Positions 56,148-64,000 of a stretch of DNA of 64,000 nucleotides are shown in pieces. The DNA is from Variovorax saccharolyticus. Lineage in GTDB: Bacteria > Pseudomonadota > Gammaproteobacteria > Burkholderiales > Burkholderiaceae_C. The notes below the pieces were generated by a model. The model was not told the origin of the DNA, ran no database searches, and was given only the letters and a program-made list of their open reading frames with translations. The stretch covers positions 1 to 64,000 of the forward strand of contig NZ_JASZYT010000002.1 of NCBI RefSeq assembly GCF_030316765.1. Reading direction: 5' to 3'. Position 1 is the first letter of the stretch. Each line of letters begins with the position of its first letter. The position numbers were made by a program, and so were the translations under genes.

Positions 56148-56639
56148 ATGCGCACAACAAAATTGCAAGACAAGCCTGAACTGGATCGCACCGATCGCGC
56201 CATCCTGCGCGCGCTGCAGCGCGATGCCTCGGTGTCCAACGTGGCGCTCGCTGCCAAGGTCAATCTCAGCGCGCCGGCCTGCCTGCGGCGGGTCGAGCGG
56301 CTCAAGGCCATGGGCCTGATCAGGAAGGTGGTGGCGCTGCTCGATGCGCAGGCGCTGGACTTCGGCACGCTGGTCATGATCGGCGTGGTGCTCGACCGCT
56401 CCACGCCCGAGTCGTTCGCCAGTTTCGAGAAGGCCGTGCAGAAGGTGTCGGGCTGCCTGGAGTGCCATGTGGTCACCGGCGAGTTCGACTACTTCATGCT
56501 GGTGCGCACGCGCGACAACGACAGCTACAACCGCCTGCACGCCGAGCAGCTGCTGTACCTGCCGGGCGTGCGGCAGATCCGGACCTTCATGGTGCTCAAG
56601 CAGGTGATGTCGACGACCCAGCTGCCGCTGCAGCCCTGA
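56148..56639 (+). CDS. acdR: Lrp/AsnC-family regulator of acdS
   Basis: The 163-residue product has an N-terminal HTH (about residues 10-60; LDRTDRAILRALQRDASVSNVALAAKVNLS pattern) and a C-terminal AsnC ligand domain (about 70-150; CHVVTGEFDYFMLVRT). AcdR-type proteins activate acdS when ACC is bound. TTG at 56118 and GTG at 56124 also open this frame; ATG at 56148 is chosen for its GAGAG site. Divergent position next to acdS supports the name. Confidence 0.88.
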   Translation: MRTTKLQDKPELDRTDRAILRALQRDASVSNVALAAKVNLSAPACLRRVERLKAMGLIRKVVALLDAQALDFGTLVMIGVVLDRSTPESFASFEKAVQKVSGCLECHVVTGEFDYFMLVRTRDNDSYNRLHAEQLLYLPGVRQIRTFMVLKQVMSTTQLPLQP

Positions 56640-56674
56640 ACGCGTTCAGGGCGCCGGCCGCCGCGCGCCGCGCG

Positions 56675-57232
56675 TCATGGCTTCCTCGGCACCGCGTAGC
56701 TGAGCTCTGCAAAGCCCGGCCCGACGAACCTGGCCTCCTTGAGCTGCAGGGATGGCGACACGATGCGCCGCGGAAGCAGCGGCTTGCCCGAGCCCAGGGT
56801 CACGGAGCCGACCTGGACGATGATCTCGTCGACCAGGCCGGCATCATGGAACTGGCCGACCAGATCGCCGCCGCCGACGAGCCAGATGTTCTTGCCCCCG
56901 GCAGCCCGCTTCATGGCCGCGTGCACCGGCCCGACATCGCCCCGGACGAAGTGGATGACGGCCGATGGCACGGCGGGCAGCTCGCGGCTGCTGAACACCC
57001 AGGTGGGTTGGGTGTAGGGCCATGCGCCCGGGTCCTTGGCGTCCGGCTTGACGACGTGGCGCAACATCCATTCGTAGGTCGACGAGCCCATCGCGAGCGC
57101 ACCGACGCCCTGGATGAAGGCCGGGTAGCTGGTGTCGTTGATGTCGCCGAGCGGGAACAGCCATTCCAATGAATGGTCGTCCGTCGCGATGAAGCCGTCG
57201 AGGCTGCTGGCGGTGTAGTACTGGGTCTTCAT
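56675..57232 (-). CDS. Dihydrofolate-reductase-fold protein (RibD C-terminal domain type)
   Basis: The 185-residue product matches the RibD_C/DHFR-like family: SLDGFIATDDHSLEWL at the start, ALAMGSSTYEWM, and NIWLVGGGDLVGQFHDAGLVDEI. Such proteins are NADPH-dependent reductases of unknown substrate. The leftward membrane protein gene lies upstream, 15 bp before its start. Confidence 0.85.
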   Translation of the reverse strand: MKTQYYTASSLDGFIATDDHSLEWLFPLGDINDTSYPAFIQGVGALAMGSSTYEWMLRHVVKPDAKDPGAWPYTQPTWVFSSRELPAVPSAVIHFVRGDVGPVHAAMKRAAGGKNIWLVGGGDLVGQFHDAGLVDEIIVQVGSVTLGSGKPLLPRRIVSPSLQLKEARFVGPGFAELSYAVPRKP

Positions 57233-57247
57233 GGGAGGGGGCCTCGG

Positions 57248-57670
57248 CTATCGGCTCAAGGTGGTGAGGCTCCACACGATCGCGACCAGCTGGGCGATGT
57301 TGATCATGATCGCGATGATGTGGGTGCGCCGGAATCCCGGGATCGCATCCATCGAGTTCGACTCGATCTGCGCTCCCAGCGAGTCCATCTTGGGGATGAT
57401 CTTCCGGCGCAGGGCGATGGCGACCAAGGCCAGCGCCGCGGCACCCGCGGCGAGCCCCGGGCGGCCCGCGATCGCATAGCTGAGCGCCGTGGCGGCCGCG
57501 GTGACGAACGCGGCGACGTAATAGATGTTGAAGAAGCCGCGCACGAAGCGGGCGTCCAGCGGCGTGTCGTGCTTCAGGATCAGCAGCGGGATGGAACCCA
57601 TGATGAAGTAAGCCGTGGTGACGAGCAAGGCCACCGTGAAGCACAGGGCTGCGAACATGGCGGCAGTCAT
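57248..57670 (-). CDS. Four-helix membrane protein of unknown function
   Basis: The 140-residue product has four hydrophobic helices. A polar stretch with HDTPLDARFVRGFFNIYYVAAF joins the first two, and RRKIIPKMDSLGAQIESNS lies between the third and fourth. No family is firmly recognised. ATG at 57670 starts the first helix. It is followed by the DHFR-like gene on the same strand. Confidence 0.65.
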   Translation of the reverse strand: MTAAMFAALCFTVALLVTTAYFIMGSIPLLILKHDTPLDARFVRGFFNIYYVAAFVTAAATALSYAIAGRPGLAAGAAALALVAIALRRKIIPKMDSLGAQIESNSMDAIPGFRRTHIIAIMINIAQLVAIVWSLTTLSR

Positions 57671-57728
57671 CGTGATGTCCTGGATCGGCTGTGAGATGCA
57701 GGGGGCGATCTTAGTGATTCCGGGCCTC

Positions 57729-59684
57729 CTACAGCACATGCAGCTCCGCGCTCGCCAGGGATTGGAGGTCGTTGGTGCCCCCGACCAGCAGCACATCGCC
57801 ATTCGGCAACAGGGTCGCGCTGTGGAAGTAGCGGGCGTCGACCATCGCACCCGAGTCCGACCACTGGCCGCTGGCGGCGTCGTAGACCTCGGTCGAGGCC
57901 TGCGCGAGGTTGCTGCTGTCGTAGCCGCCGGTGACCAGCACCCGGCCATCGGGCAGCAGGGTGGCGGTGGCGCCGGTGCGTCCGCTGCCCATCGCGCCGG
58001 CGGACGTCCACGTGCCGGTGGCGGGGTCGTACAGCTCGGCCGTCGCGAGCGACCCGCCGCCCGCGGCGCCGCCGTTGCCTCCCGCCACCAGCACCTTGCC
58101 GTCCGGCAGCAGGGTTGCGGTCTGGGTCAGGCGCGCGGCGCTCATCGGCGCGGCCGCCGTCCATTGGCCGGAGGCCGGGTCGTAGAGCTCCGCCGCTGCG
58201 ATCGGGCTGCCGTTGGTTCCTCCCGCGACCAGCACCCGGCCATCCGTCAGCAAGGTCGCGGTGAACACGCTGCGGGCGGTGCTCATCGCGGGGGCTGGCG
58301 TCCATTGGCCGGTGGCGGGGTCGTACAGCTCCGCCGTGGCGAGATAGCCGCCGTTGGACCCACCGGCGACCAGCACCCTGCCGTCGGGCAGGAGGGTCGC
58401 GGTGTGGCCGCTCCGGGCCACGCCCATCGCGCCGGTCGCGGACCACTGCCCGGTGGCGGGGTCGTAGAGCTCTGCCGAGGAGCGGAAGGCGCCTGCGAGG
58501 TCTTCGCCGCCAGCCACCAGCACCCGGCCGTCCGGCAGCGGGGTGGCGGTATGGAAGAAGCGGCTGGCGCTCATCGATCCGACCGCCGTCCACAGCCCGG
58601 TGCCAGGCTCGAAGAGCGCCGCCGACGCATGGGTGACGACGTCGTCATGGCCCCCGGCGACCAGCACCTTGCCGGTCGCCAGCAAGGTTGCGCTGTGGTT
58701 GGTGCGCGGAACGCTCGTGGGGTCGATCGGCAGCCCCGCGCCGGGCAGCACCACCACGATGTTGATCGTCGCCTGCACCGCGCCCGCCTCGTTGCTGCCG
58801 GTCACCGTGAAGTCGGCGGGATTGCTGGCGAATTCCGGCGTGCCGGAAATGACGCCGGTGATGGCGTCGATGCTCAGCCCGGCGGGCAGTGCCGGCGCGA
58901 CGGCGAAGGCGCTGATCGGGCCGCCGGTGCTGTGCGGCAGGTTGGGCATGATGGGCCTGCGTGCCGTGTACACGGCCTTCGGTTCCAGGTAGCTCAGCGA
59001 AGCGGGCGCCGCCGTCGGCGGGTCGCGGACCTCGATCCGAAGCACGGTGCTGGTCGCGCCGGCGCTGTTGCTGGCGGTCACCGTGAAGGCCGTTGGCGCA
59101 GCGAGCAGGCGAGGCGTGCCGGAGATGACGCCGGTGGCGGGATCGATCTGCAGCCCGGCGGGCAGCGCGGGCTGCACCGTGAAGCCGGCTACGTCCCCGC
59201 CGTCCACCGAGGGATGGTTCGGCGGGATCGGCTGGCCGATGGTGTAGATCGCGTCCTGGTTCTCGAAAATCAGGTTCGCGGGCGGCTCCGCCCTGGCCTT
59301 GACCGCGATCAGCAGACCGGTCGTGACGGTGCCCGCGAGGTTGCTGCCGAAGACGGTGTAGCGGGTCGAGGCGGACACCACCTGCGGCGTGCCGCTGATG
59401 ATGCCGGTCGACGGGTCGATCTGCAGCCCGGCGGGCAAGGCCGGACGGATGGCATAGCGCAGGATCCGGCCGCCGCTGCTGATCGGTGCGTTCGGCTTGA
59501 TCTGCTGGCCCAGCGCGTAGACGACCGCATTGCGCTCGTAGTGCAGGCCCGCGGGGGGCGTGCTGGCGGCAGGGAGCACGAAGCCATCGTCACCGCCGCC
59601 GCATGCGCTCATGCCCAGCAAGGCCAGGGTGCTGATGCCCCATGCCAGCAGGCGCAAGGCGCCGCGCCAAGATGTCGTCTTCAT
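57729..59684 (-). CDS. Kelch-repeat lipoprotein with putative Ig domains
   Basis: The 651-residue product has a lipobox (LLGMSAC, Cys28), three putative Ig (He_PIG) domains at about 45-310 each with the mark LPAGLxIDxxTGxISGTP, and about seven kelch-type repeats at 330-651 marked by TATLLPDGRVLVAGG and AELYDPATGQW. The kelch repeats should form a beta-propeller exposed at the cell surface. Repeats are close enough in DNA (about 150-bp period) to allow recombination. A binding role is likely; the ligand is unknown. Confidence 0.85.
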   Translation of the reverse strand: MKTTSWRGALRLLAWGISTLALLGMSACGGGDDGFVLPAASTPPAGLHYERNAVVYALGQQIKPNAPISSGGRILRYAIRPALPAGLQIDPSTGIISGTPQVVSASTRYTVFGSNLAGTVTTGLLIAVKARAEPPANLIFENQDAIYTIGQPIPPNHPSVDGGDVAGFTVQPALPAGLQIDPATGVISGTPRLLAAPTAFTVTASNSAGATSTVLRIEVRDPPTAAPASLSYLEPKAVYTARRPIMPNLPHSTGGPISAFAVAPALPAGLSIDAITGVISGTPEFASNPADFTVTGSNEAGAVQATINIVVVLPGAGLPIDPTSVPRTNHSATLLATGKVLVAGGHDDVVTHASAALFEPGTGLWTAVGSMSASRFFHTATPLPDGRVLVAGGEDLAGAFRSSAELYDPATGQWSATGAMGVARSGHTATLLPDGRVLVAGGSNGGYLATAELYDPATGQWTPAPAMSTARSVFTATLLTDGRVLVAGGTNGSPIAAAELYDPASGQWTAAAPMSAARLTQTATLLPDGKVLVAGGNGGAAGGGSLATAELYDPATGTWTSAGAMGSGRTGATATLLPDGRVLVTGGYDSSNLAQASTEVYDAASGQWSDSGAMVDARYFHSATLLPNGDVLLVGGTNDLQSLASAELHVL

Positions 59685-59699
59685 GCCCGACTCCTTTCG

Positions 59700-60050
59700 T
59701 CATCGCCCGCCCTTGTCCGGGGCTCGTTCCTGCACCGCCCTGGCCGCGCGGCGATAGGTCAGGATCATGGCGACCAGGCCGCACAGCGCCGCCAGGTTCG
59801 CGGCCAGCGCGAGCGCGAACAGCAGGCCCGCGCCCTCCATCAGGAGCAGCGCCGCCGCCAGCGAGGCCGCCCACAGTCCGCCCCACCTCAGAATGTACAT
59901 ATCCATGTAGGTCTTGAGCCAGAGGTCGTTCCTCTGCACGATGGCCTCCGCCTCCTGGTCGGATGCCTCGGCCGGCACCCGTTCGAGGAAGCTCCTTGGC
60001 GACCAGAAGCGGCTCCAGACGGATGCGGGGCGGGGTTCGGGTGGGCTCAT
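59700..60050 (-). CDS. Small two-helix membrane protein
   Basis: The 116-residue product has a cytoplasmic charged N-terminus (about 1-55) and two close membrane helices (about 57-100). No family is recognised. ATG at 60050 is used; an in-frame GTG lies two codons upstream. It is between the YihY gene and the kelch lipoprotein gene on the same strand. Confidence 0.6.
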   Translation of the reverse strand: MSPPEPRPASVWSRFWSPRSFLERVPAEASDQEAEAIVQRNDLWLKTYMDMYILRWGGLWAASLAAALLLMEGAGLLFALALAANLAALCGLVAMILTYRRAARAVQERAPDKGGR

Positions 60051-60081
60051 CGACACGGAGATTACCCCTTGGCCGAGCCCG

Positions 60082-60906
60082 TCAGGCGCGAGCGGCCTTG
60101 CCTCCCGCCCGCCGCCGGCCGAGCGCCAGGTTGGCCGTCATCATGGCCGCCACCAGCGTCACCAGCCACGAGAAGTACACCCACAGCAGGAACATCGGGA
60201 GCGCGGCGAAGGCCCCGTACAGCGCCTTGTACGTCGGCACCTTGACCAGGTAGGCGGTGAAGCCGCGCTTGCCCAGTTCGAAGGCCGCGCTGGCGAGCAC
60301 GCCGCCCGCGATCGCGTCGCGCAGCCGCACAGGGGTGTTCGGAACGAGATAGAACAAGCTCGTCAGCGCGACCACGCCGAGCATGAACGGCCCGAGGTCG
60401 AGCACGAATGCGAGCGATCGCGGCAGCGCGCCGATCAGGCCTGCGGAGCTGCCCAGCAGATACGAGGTCGCCCACAGGCTCAGGCCCAGCACCGGCGGCC
60501 CGACCGCCAGCATCAGCAGGTAGAGGCCGATCCGCCTGAGGAAGGGCCGGTTCTTGCGCACCTGCCACATCTGGTTCAGCGCGTTCTCGACGGTCAGCAG
60601 CATCGCGACGGCTGCGCCCAGCAGGAACAGCGAGCCGACCCAGGTCAGGCCGCTGGCGTTGGCGGCGAACTGGTTCAGGTACTTCAGCACCGTGCGCGCG
60701 ATGTCGGCGGGCAGCAGCCGGCTCAGCAGGATCTCCTGCAGCGCGTCCTTGAAGCGCCTGAAGATCGGGAACTGCGTGAACAGCGCGAAGCTCGCGGCCA
60801 GCAAGGGCACGATCGACAGCAGGGTCGTGAAGGTCAGGCTGCCGGCAACCTGGGGCAGGCGCTCTTTCCGGGCGCGTTGGAATGTCAGGCGGGTCAGGGT
60901 GAACAT
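60082..60906 (-). CDS. YihY/BrkB-family membrane protein
   Basis: The 274-residue product has about six membrane helices and the family pattern: QVAGSLTFTTLLSIVPLLAASFALF near the start and GLTWVGSLFLLGAAVAMLLTVENALNQMW. The family was once mistaken for ribonuclease BN; its function is still unclear, with possible roles in membrane export. It lies 52 bp after the serine hydrolase gene on the same strand. Confidence 0.88.
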   Translation of the reverse strand: MFTLTRLTFQRARKERLPQVAGSLTFTTLLSIVPLLAASFALFTQFPIFRRFKDALQEILLSRLLPADIARTVLKYLNQFAANASGLTWVGSLFLLGAAVAMLLTVENALNQMWQVRKNRPFLRRIGLYLLMLAVGPPVLGLSLWATSYLLGSSAGLIGALPRSLAFVLDLGPFMLGVVALTSLFYLVPNTPVRLRDAIAGGVLASAAFELGKRGFTAYLVKVPTYKALYGAFAALPMFLLWVYFSWLVTLVAAMMTANLALGRRRAGGKAARA

Positions 60907-60958
60907 GGATCGCTGAAAGCGGAGCTCGACGTGCTCCGCGGCCGGAGATTGTCGTCGC

Positions 60959-62110
60959 TCAAGCCGCGGGTACGGCCGCGCCCACCTGCTGGTACACCGC
61001 CATCTCGAAACCCATCAGCGTCTCGACCACCGGCATGTCGAAGAAGGGCAGCAGCTGCGTCATGAAAACCCCGCCGATGCCCTTCGCGCGGTCGATCCAG
61101 TAGTACGAGTTGAAGACGCCCGCCCAGTCGCCGGTGCCGTTGCTGCGCATGCCCGGCAGGTCGGCCAGCGTGAGATGGAAGCCCAGGCCCCAGCCCTGCG
61201 GCACCGGAAGCGAAGGCACGTCGTTGGACAGTTCGGGCATCGTCGACTTCAAGAGCGCCGGCAGCTCGATCTTGCCGAGGTGGTCCTGCAGCGCCATCTG
61301 CACGGTGGCGGGCTTCAGGATGCCGGCGCCGTCGTTCAGCCAGGCCTGCACGAAGCGGCCGTAGTCCTGCACCGTCCCGTAGGAGCCGTGGCCGGCGGCC
61401 TCCCACTCCGAGGTCGGCGGCAGGTCGTGCGGCGATGGCGCGAGCTTGCCGTCGGCTTGGCGCTGCATCACGCGCAGCAGCCGTTCGCGTTGTTCGCTGG
61501 TCGGCGCGAAGGTCGAGTCGTTCATGCCCAGCGGCCCGTAGACGTGCTGCCGCAGGTAGCTGCCGAGGCTCTGGCCCGAGATCTTCTCGACCACCAGCCC
61601 GAGCCAGTCGGTGTTGACGCCGTACTCCCAGGCGGTGCCCGGGTCGTTGACCAGCGGCACCGACAGGCTGCGCTTGAGACCCGACAGCGGATTGGGCTCG
61701 CCGGTCAGCACGTGGTATCGCAGCAGCTTCTCGTTGAGGAAGAAGTAGCCCAGGCCGGCCGAGTGCGTCATGAGCTGGCGCACCGTGGCCTTGCTGGCAG
61801 GCGGCCGAAGGCGCGGCGTGTCGCCGTCGAAGCCGTCGAGCATCTTCAGCTCTCCGAACTCCGGCAGGATGGATTCGACCGTGGCGTCGAGGCCCAGCCG
61901 CCCCTGTTCCACGAGCTGCAGTGCCGCGGTCGTGGCGACCGCCTTGGTCATCGAGGCGTTGCGGAACAAGGTGCGCTCGCTGGCTTCGCCGGCGGCATGC
62001 TGGAACAGCGGACCGTTGCGGTCGACCACCAATGCCGCGACGCCGTGCAGGGCGCCCTTCGATACGGCCGCGTCCAGCAAGGCCGCGATGGCGGAACCAT
62101 TGAATGCCAT
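60959..62110 (-). CDS. Class C beta-lactamase-like serine hydrolase (EstB type)
   Basis: The 383-residue product has the active-site SMTK (Ser53, Lys56) and YGVN (Tyr163-Asn166) of the class C/EstB esterase family. There is no signal peptide, unlike true AmpC enzymes. GWGLGFHLTL and a C-terminal GTGDWAGVFNSYYWID block are typical of EstB-like esterases. Substrate unknown. Confidence 0.87.
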   Translation of the reverse strand: MAFNGSAIAALLDAAVSKGALHGVAALVVDRNGPLFQHAAGEASERTLFRNASMTKAVATTAALQLVEQGRLGLDATVESILPEFGELKMLDGFDGDTPRLRPPASKATVRQLMTHSAGLGYFFLNEKLLRYHVLTGEPNPLSGLKRSLSVPLVNDPGTAWEYGVNTDWLGLVVEKISGQSLGSYLRQHVYGPLGMNDSTFAPTSEQRERLLRVMQRQADGKLAPSPHDLPPTSEWEAAGHGSYGTVQDYGRFVQAWLNDGAGILKPATVQMALQDHLGKIELPALLKSTMPELSNDVPSLPVPQGWGLGFHLTLADLPGMRSNGTGDWAGVFNSYYWIDRAKGIGGVFMTQLLPFFDMPVVETLMGFEMAVYQQVGAAVPAA

Positions 62111-62220
62111 GTTCGTCTCCTCGTCTCAAGGTGATGAAGCCGTGCGCGGCCTGGTCCGGGCTGCGCTGCACGGGTGGAGCATTCTGCGCCAAGGGCCGGG
62201 CCGCGTGGCGGCGTGGCGAG

Positions 62221-62379
62221 CTACCTCAGCGTCGTCTCCCGGATCGTCTCCATCGACTGCCGCAGCCGGCGCCTGAGCTCGCGGTCGCGCCGGCTGGCCT
62301 CGCGGTGGGCGATGAGGTCCCAGATCCAGCCGCCGGCGACGGCGAGCGCAACCAGGACCATTGGAGCCAAAGATTCCAT
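62221..62379 (-). CDS. Small single-helix membrane protein
   Basis: The 52-residue product has one membrane helix (about residues 5-24) and a highly charged, mostly basic, coiled C-terminus (HREASRRDRELRRRLRQS). A strong AAGGAGG ribosome site lies 8 nt before the ATG, which makes a real gene likely despite its size. It follows the kinase fusion gene by 107 bp on the same strand. Confidence 0.6.
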   Translation of the reverse strand: MESLAPMVLVALAVAGGWIWDLIAHREASRRDRELRRRLRQSMETIRETTLR

Positions 62380-62486
62380 ATCACCCCTCCTTTGAGCAAA
62401 ACCCAGGGACTTTGCTGGCGGCGGCGGTGCTTGGAATCCCCCCGATTGATGAGGCGCCGGCGCCAGGGAGCCGGTAGTCGCCGGAC

Positions 62487-64000
62487 TCAGTGGCCGGCCA
62501 GGCGCAGCCCGAGCAGCAGCACGACGGCGGCCGCGAGCAGCACGGTCGTGCACTGCCAGAAGCGCACCGGGTTGCGCTCGATCAGGGGCGACAGCCGGGG
62601 CCGCAGGAACTCCTGCCCCGGCGCCCGCAGGTCGTAGGCGAACTCGGACACCGCCTGCTGCCGCCGGGCGGGGTCCGGCTGCAGCGCCTTGTGCAGCACC
62701 GCATCCACCCATGCCGGCAGCTCCGGCCTGAAGTGGCGCACCGGCAGGTAGTGCAGCCGGTTGGCGTCGGCGCGGGTCCGCACGCGGGAGACCTGCAAGC
62801 CGTACGGCAGCTGCGTCGTGAGCATCTGGTAGGCGAGCACCGCCAGCGAGAAGAGGTCCGACCTCGGGCTGCCGCCCTGCCCGGTGAAGTACTCGGGCGC
62901 CGTGTACTGCAGGCTGCCTTCGATGGCCAGCGCACGCGGGTCGCGCGCGCCGTCGGCCAGTCCCGCCACATGGGTGGTCGCCAGGTCGATGATCTTGACG
63001 GTGCCGGTGCGGTCGATCATCACGTTCTCGGGGCGCAGGTCCTGGTGCAGCATCTCCTTGCCGTGCAGCGCCTGCAGCCCCTTGGCGAGCTGCTCGACGA
63101 TGCCGCGCACGCTGTCCAGCGGGGGGCGAGGGTGGTCGATCATCCATTGCGCGAGCGTCTGGCCGTCGACGTACTCCATCGCCACGTACAGGTGCGTGCG
63201 CGGCCGGTCGATCGGGCTGGCCTTGAGCACGTGGATGCTGTCGACGCGCCGCGCCACCCACTCCTCGAGAACGAAGCGATCGAGGTAGTCCGGGTCGTCG
63301 CGCAGGTCGATCGAAGGCAGCTTGAGCACCACCTGCCGGCCGGTGGCCTCGTCCACCGCCAGGTGCACATGGCTGCGCGAGCTCAGGTGCAGCTCGCGCA
63401 CCAGCGTGAAACCGTCGAAGCTGGCCCGCGGCGCCAGTGCCGGCGGCATCGACAGGCCCTCGCGCTGCGATTGCAGCGGCGCCGCGTCGGCCAGCGGAAG
63501 CTCGTCGATGCGCAGCAGCTGCACGGTGCTGTCGTCGTCGCCGCCCCTGGCCTGCGCCGCGGCCGCGAGCAGGCGCGCGGCCTCGTCGAGGTCGTCGCCG
63601 CAAGCGGCGAGCGCCTGGTGCACCGCCTGCGCGTCGATGTGCGCGTAGGCGCCGTCGGTGGCCAGCAGGTAGACCTCGCCGACCTCCGCCTGCCAGCAGC
63701 GGTAGTCGATCTCGACGTTCGGGGCCGCGCCCAGCGCGCGGCCCAGGTACGACTCGGCCGACGACACATGGATGCGATGGTCTTCGGTGAGCTGCTCCAG
63801 CGCGTTCGGGTGCAGGCGATGGATGCGCGCGTCGCCCACGTGCAGCAGGTGCAGGTCGCGGCCCTTGAGGATCAGCGCGCTGAAGGTGCAGACATAGCCG
63901 CTGTCCTTGTCGAAGCGCGCGTCGCTGCGCATGGTCTGGGCGTGCAGCCACGAGTTGGTGGCGCTCAGCACCCGCTGCGCCGAGCGGCGCACCGACCAGG
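62487..64000 (-). CDS. PP2C-phosphatase/serine-threonine kinase fusion (5' end outside window)
   Basis: The visible 503 codons begin inside a PP2C domain (HVGDARIHRL, LATDGAYAHID and GGDDDSTVQLL) and continue into a protein kinase domain with LKLPS (ATP lysine), LHQDLRPENVMID (catalytic loop) and YTAPEYFTG. The DFG motif reads DLA and the glycine loop is weak, so activity may be altered. A single membrane helix ends the protein near the C-terminus. Such fusions are linked to nitrate assimilation genes in related bacteria, which would lie to the right. The frame is open to the window edge. Confidence 0.88.
   Translation of the reverse strand, partial: WSVRRSAQRVLSATNSWLHAQTMRSDARFDKDSGYVCTFSALILKGRDLHLLHVGDARIHRLHPNALEQLTEDHRIHVSSAESYLGRALGAAPNVEIDYRCWQAEVGEVYLLATDGAYAHIDAQAVHQALAACGDDLDEAARLLAAAAQARGGDDDSTVQLLRIDELPLADAAPLQSQREGLSMPPALAPRASFDGFTLVRELHLSSRSHVHLAVDEATGRQVVLKLPSIDLRDDPDYLDRFVLEEWVARRVDSIHVLKASPIDRPRTHLYVAMEYVDGQTLAQWMIDHPRPPLDSVRGIVEQLAKGLQALHGKEMLHQDLRPENVMIDRTGTVKIIDLATTHVAGLADGARDPRALAIEGSLQYTAPEYFTGQGGSPRSDLFSLAVLAYQMLTTQLPYGLQVSRVRTRADANRLHYLPVRHFRPELPAWVDAVLHKALQPDPARRQQAVSEFAYDLRAPGQEFLRPRLSPLIERNPVRFWQCTTVLLAAAVVLLLGLRLAGH

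Noticed and set aside
57729..58700. CRISPR-like regular repeat
   Set aside because: The roughly 150-bp periodicity is coding and comes from kelch blades; spacing and repeat length do not fit a CRISPR array.
57615..60245. An 876-codon plus-strand frame opposite the kelch lipoprotein
   Set aside because: Its repeated look is the antisense image of the kelch repeats.
60082..60906. Ribonuclease BN
   Set aside because: Older annotations call YihY proteins RNase BN, but this is a multi-pass membrane protein without nuclease motifs.

Overview
The window is GC-rich, about two-thirds G+C with long antisense reading frames, and reads as chromosomal DNA of a betaproteobacterium in the Burkholderiales, most likely Comamonadaceae and Variovorax-like. 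Support comes from the glnK-amtB pair behind a TorF-type porin, a glcDEF-lldP cluster, Bug-type solute receptors, an hpa cluster for homoprotocatechuate meta-cleavage, and an acdS-acdR pair (ACC deaminase). The genus is inferred from gene content only. I see no rRNA, tRNA, CRISPR array, prophage or intact insertion sequence.

Layout. 1-2.2 kb: porin end, glnK, amtB and a terminator. 2.2-9.8 kb: SMP-30 lactonase, LysR regulator, lactate/glycolate permease and the three glycolate oxidase subunits. 9.8-15 kb: secreted protein, glutathione peroxidase, DMT exporter, LplT-type flippase, alanine racemase and a membrane protein. 15-25.2 kb: a leftward catabolic block. hpaR, G1, G2, a Bug receptor, E, D, F, H and I form a tightly packed operon preceded by an 18-bp A/T palindrome; it is followed by a second Bug receptor, a class II aldolase and a PanE-like reductase. 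25.4-32.6 kb: methyltransferase, MFS and MAPEG proteins, radA, then a LysR/epoxide-hydrolase-like/SDR group. 32.7-36.5 kb: three envelope proteins of unknown function behind a strong sigma-70 promoter. 36.6-39.5 kb: dienelactone hydrolase, acetyltransferase, SRPBCC protein, small membrane protein and a TetR regulator. 39.6-42.4 kb: a two-subunit molybdenum hydroxylase with a TetR-type box shared with the regulator. 42.4-46.4 kb: accessory region with a TacAT-type toxin-antitoxin pair, a serine hydrolase, a dense nested-hairpin element, two tandem paralogous small genes with basic N-terminal tails, and a decayed segment. 46.4-50.2 kb: DUF1254 lipoprotein, a cold-shock/TM/excalibur fusion, an unknown protein and a FitAB-type toxin-antitoxin pair. 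50.2-64 kb: arylsulfatase, PHB-depolymerase-family esterase with a small partner, ACC deaminase with its Lrp regulator, a kelch-repeat lipoprotein, a YihY membrane protein, a class C serine hydrolase, and a PP2C-kinase fusion running off the right edge.

How the genes fit together. The content suits a soil or rhizosphere organism that lives on plant-derived and aromatic carbon: glycolate and lactate oxidation, arylacetate catabolism, sulfate-ester cleavage, and consumption of the plant ethylene precursor ACC. The least understood parts are the 44.5-46.3 kb accessory segment and the 32.8-36.5 kb envelope trio.
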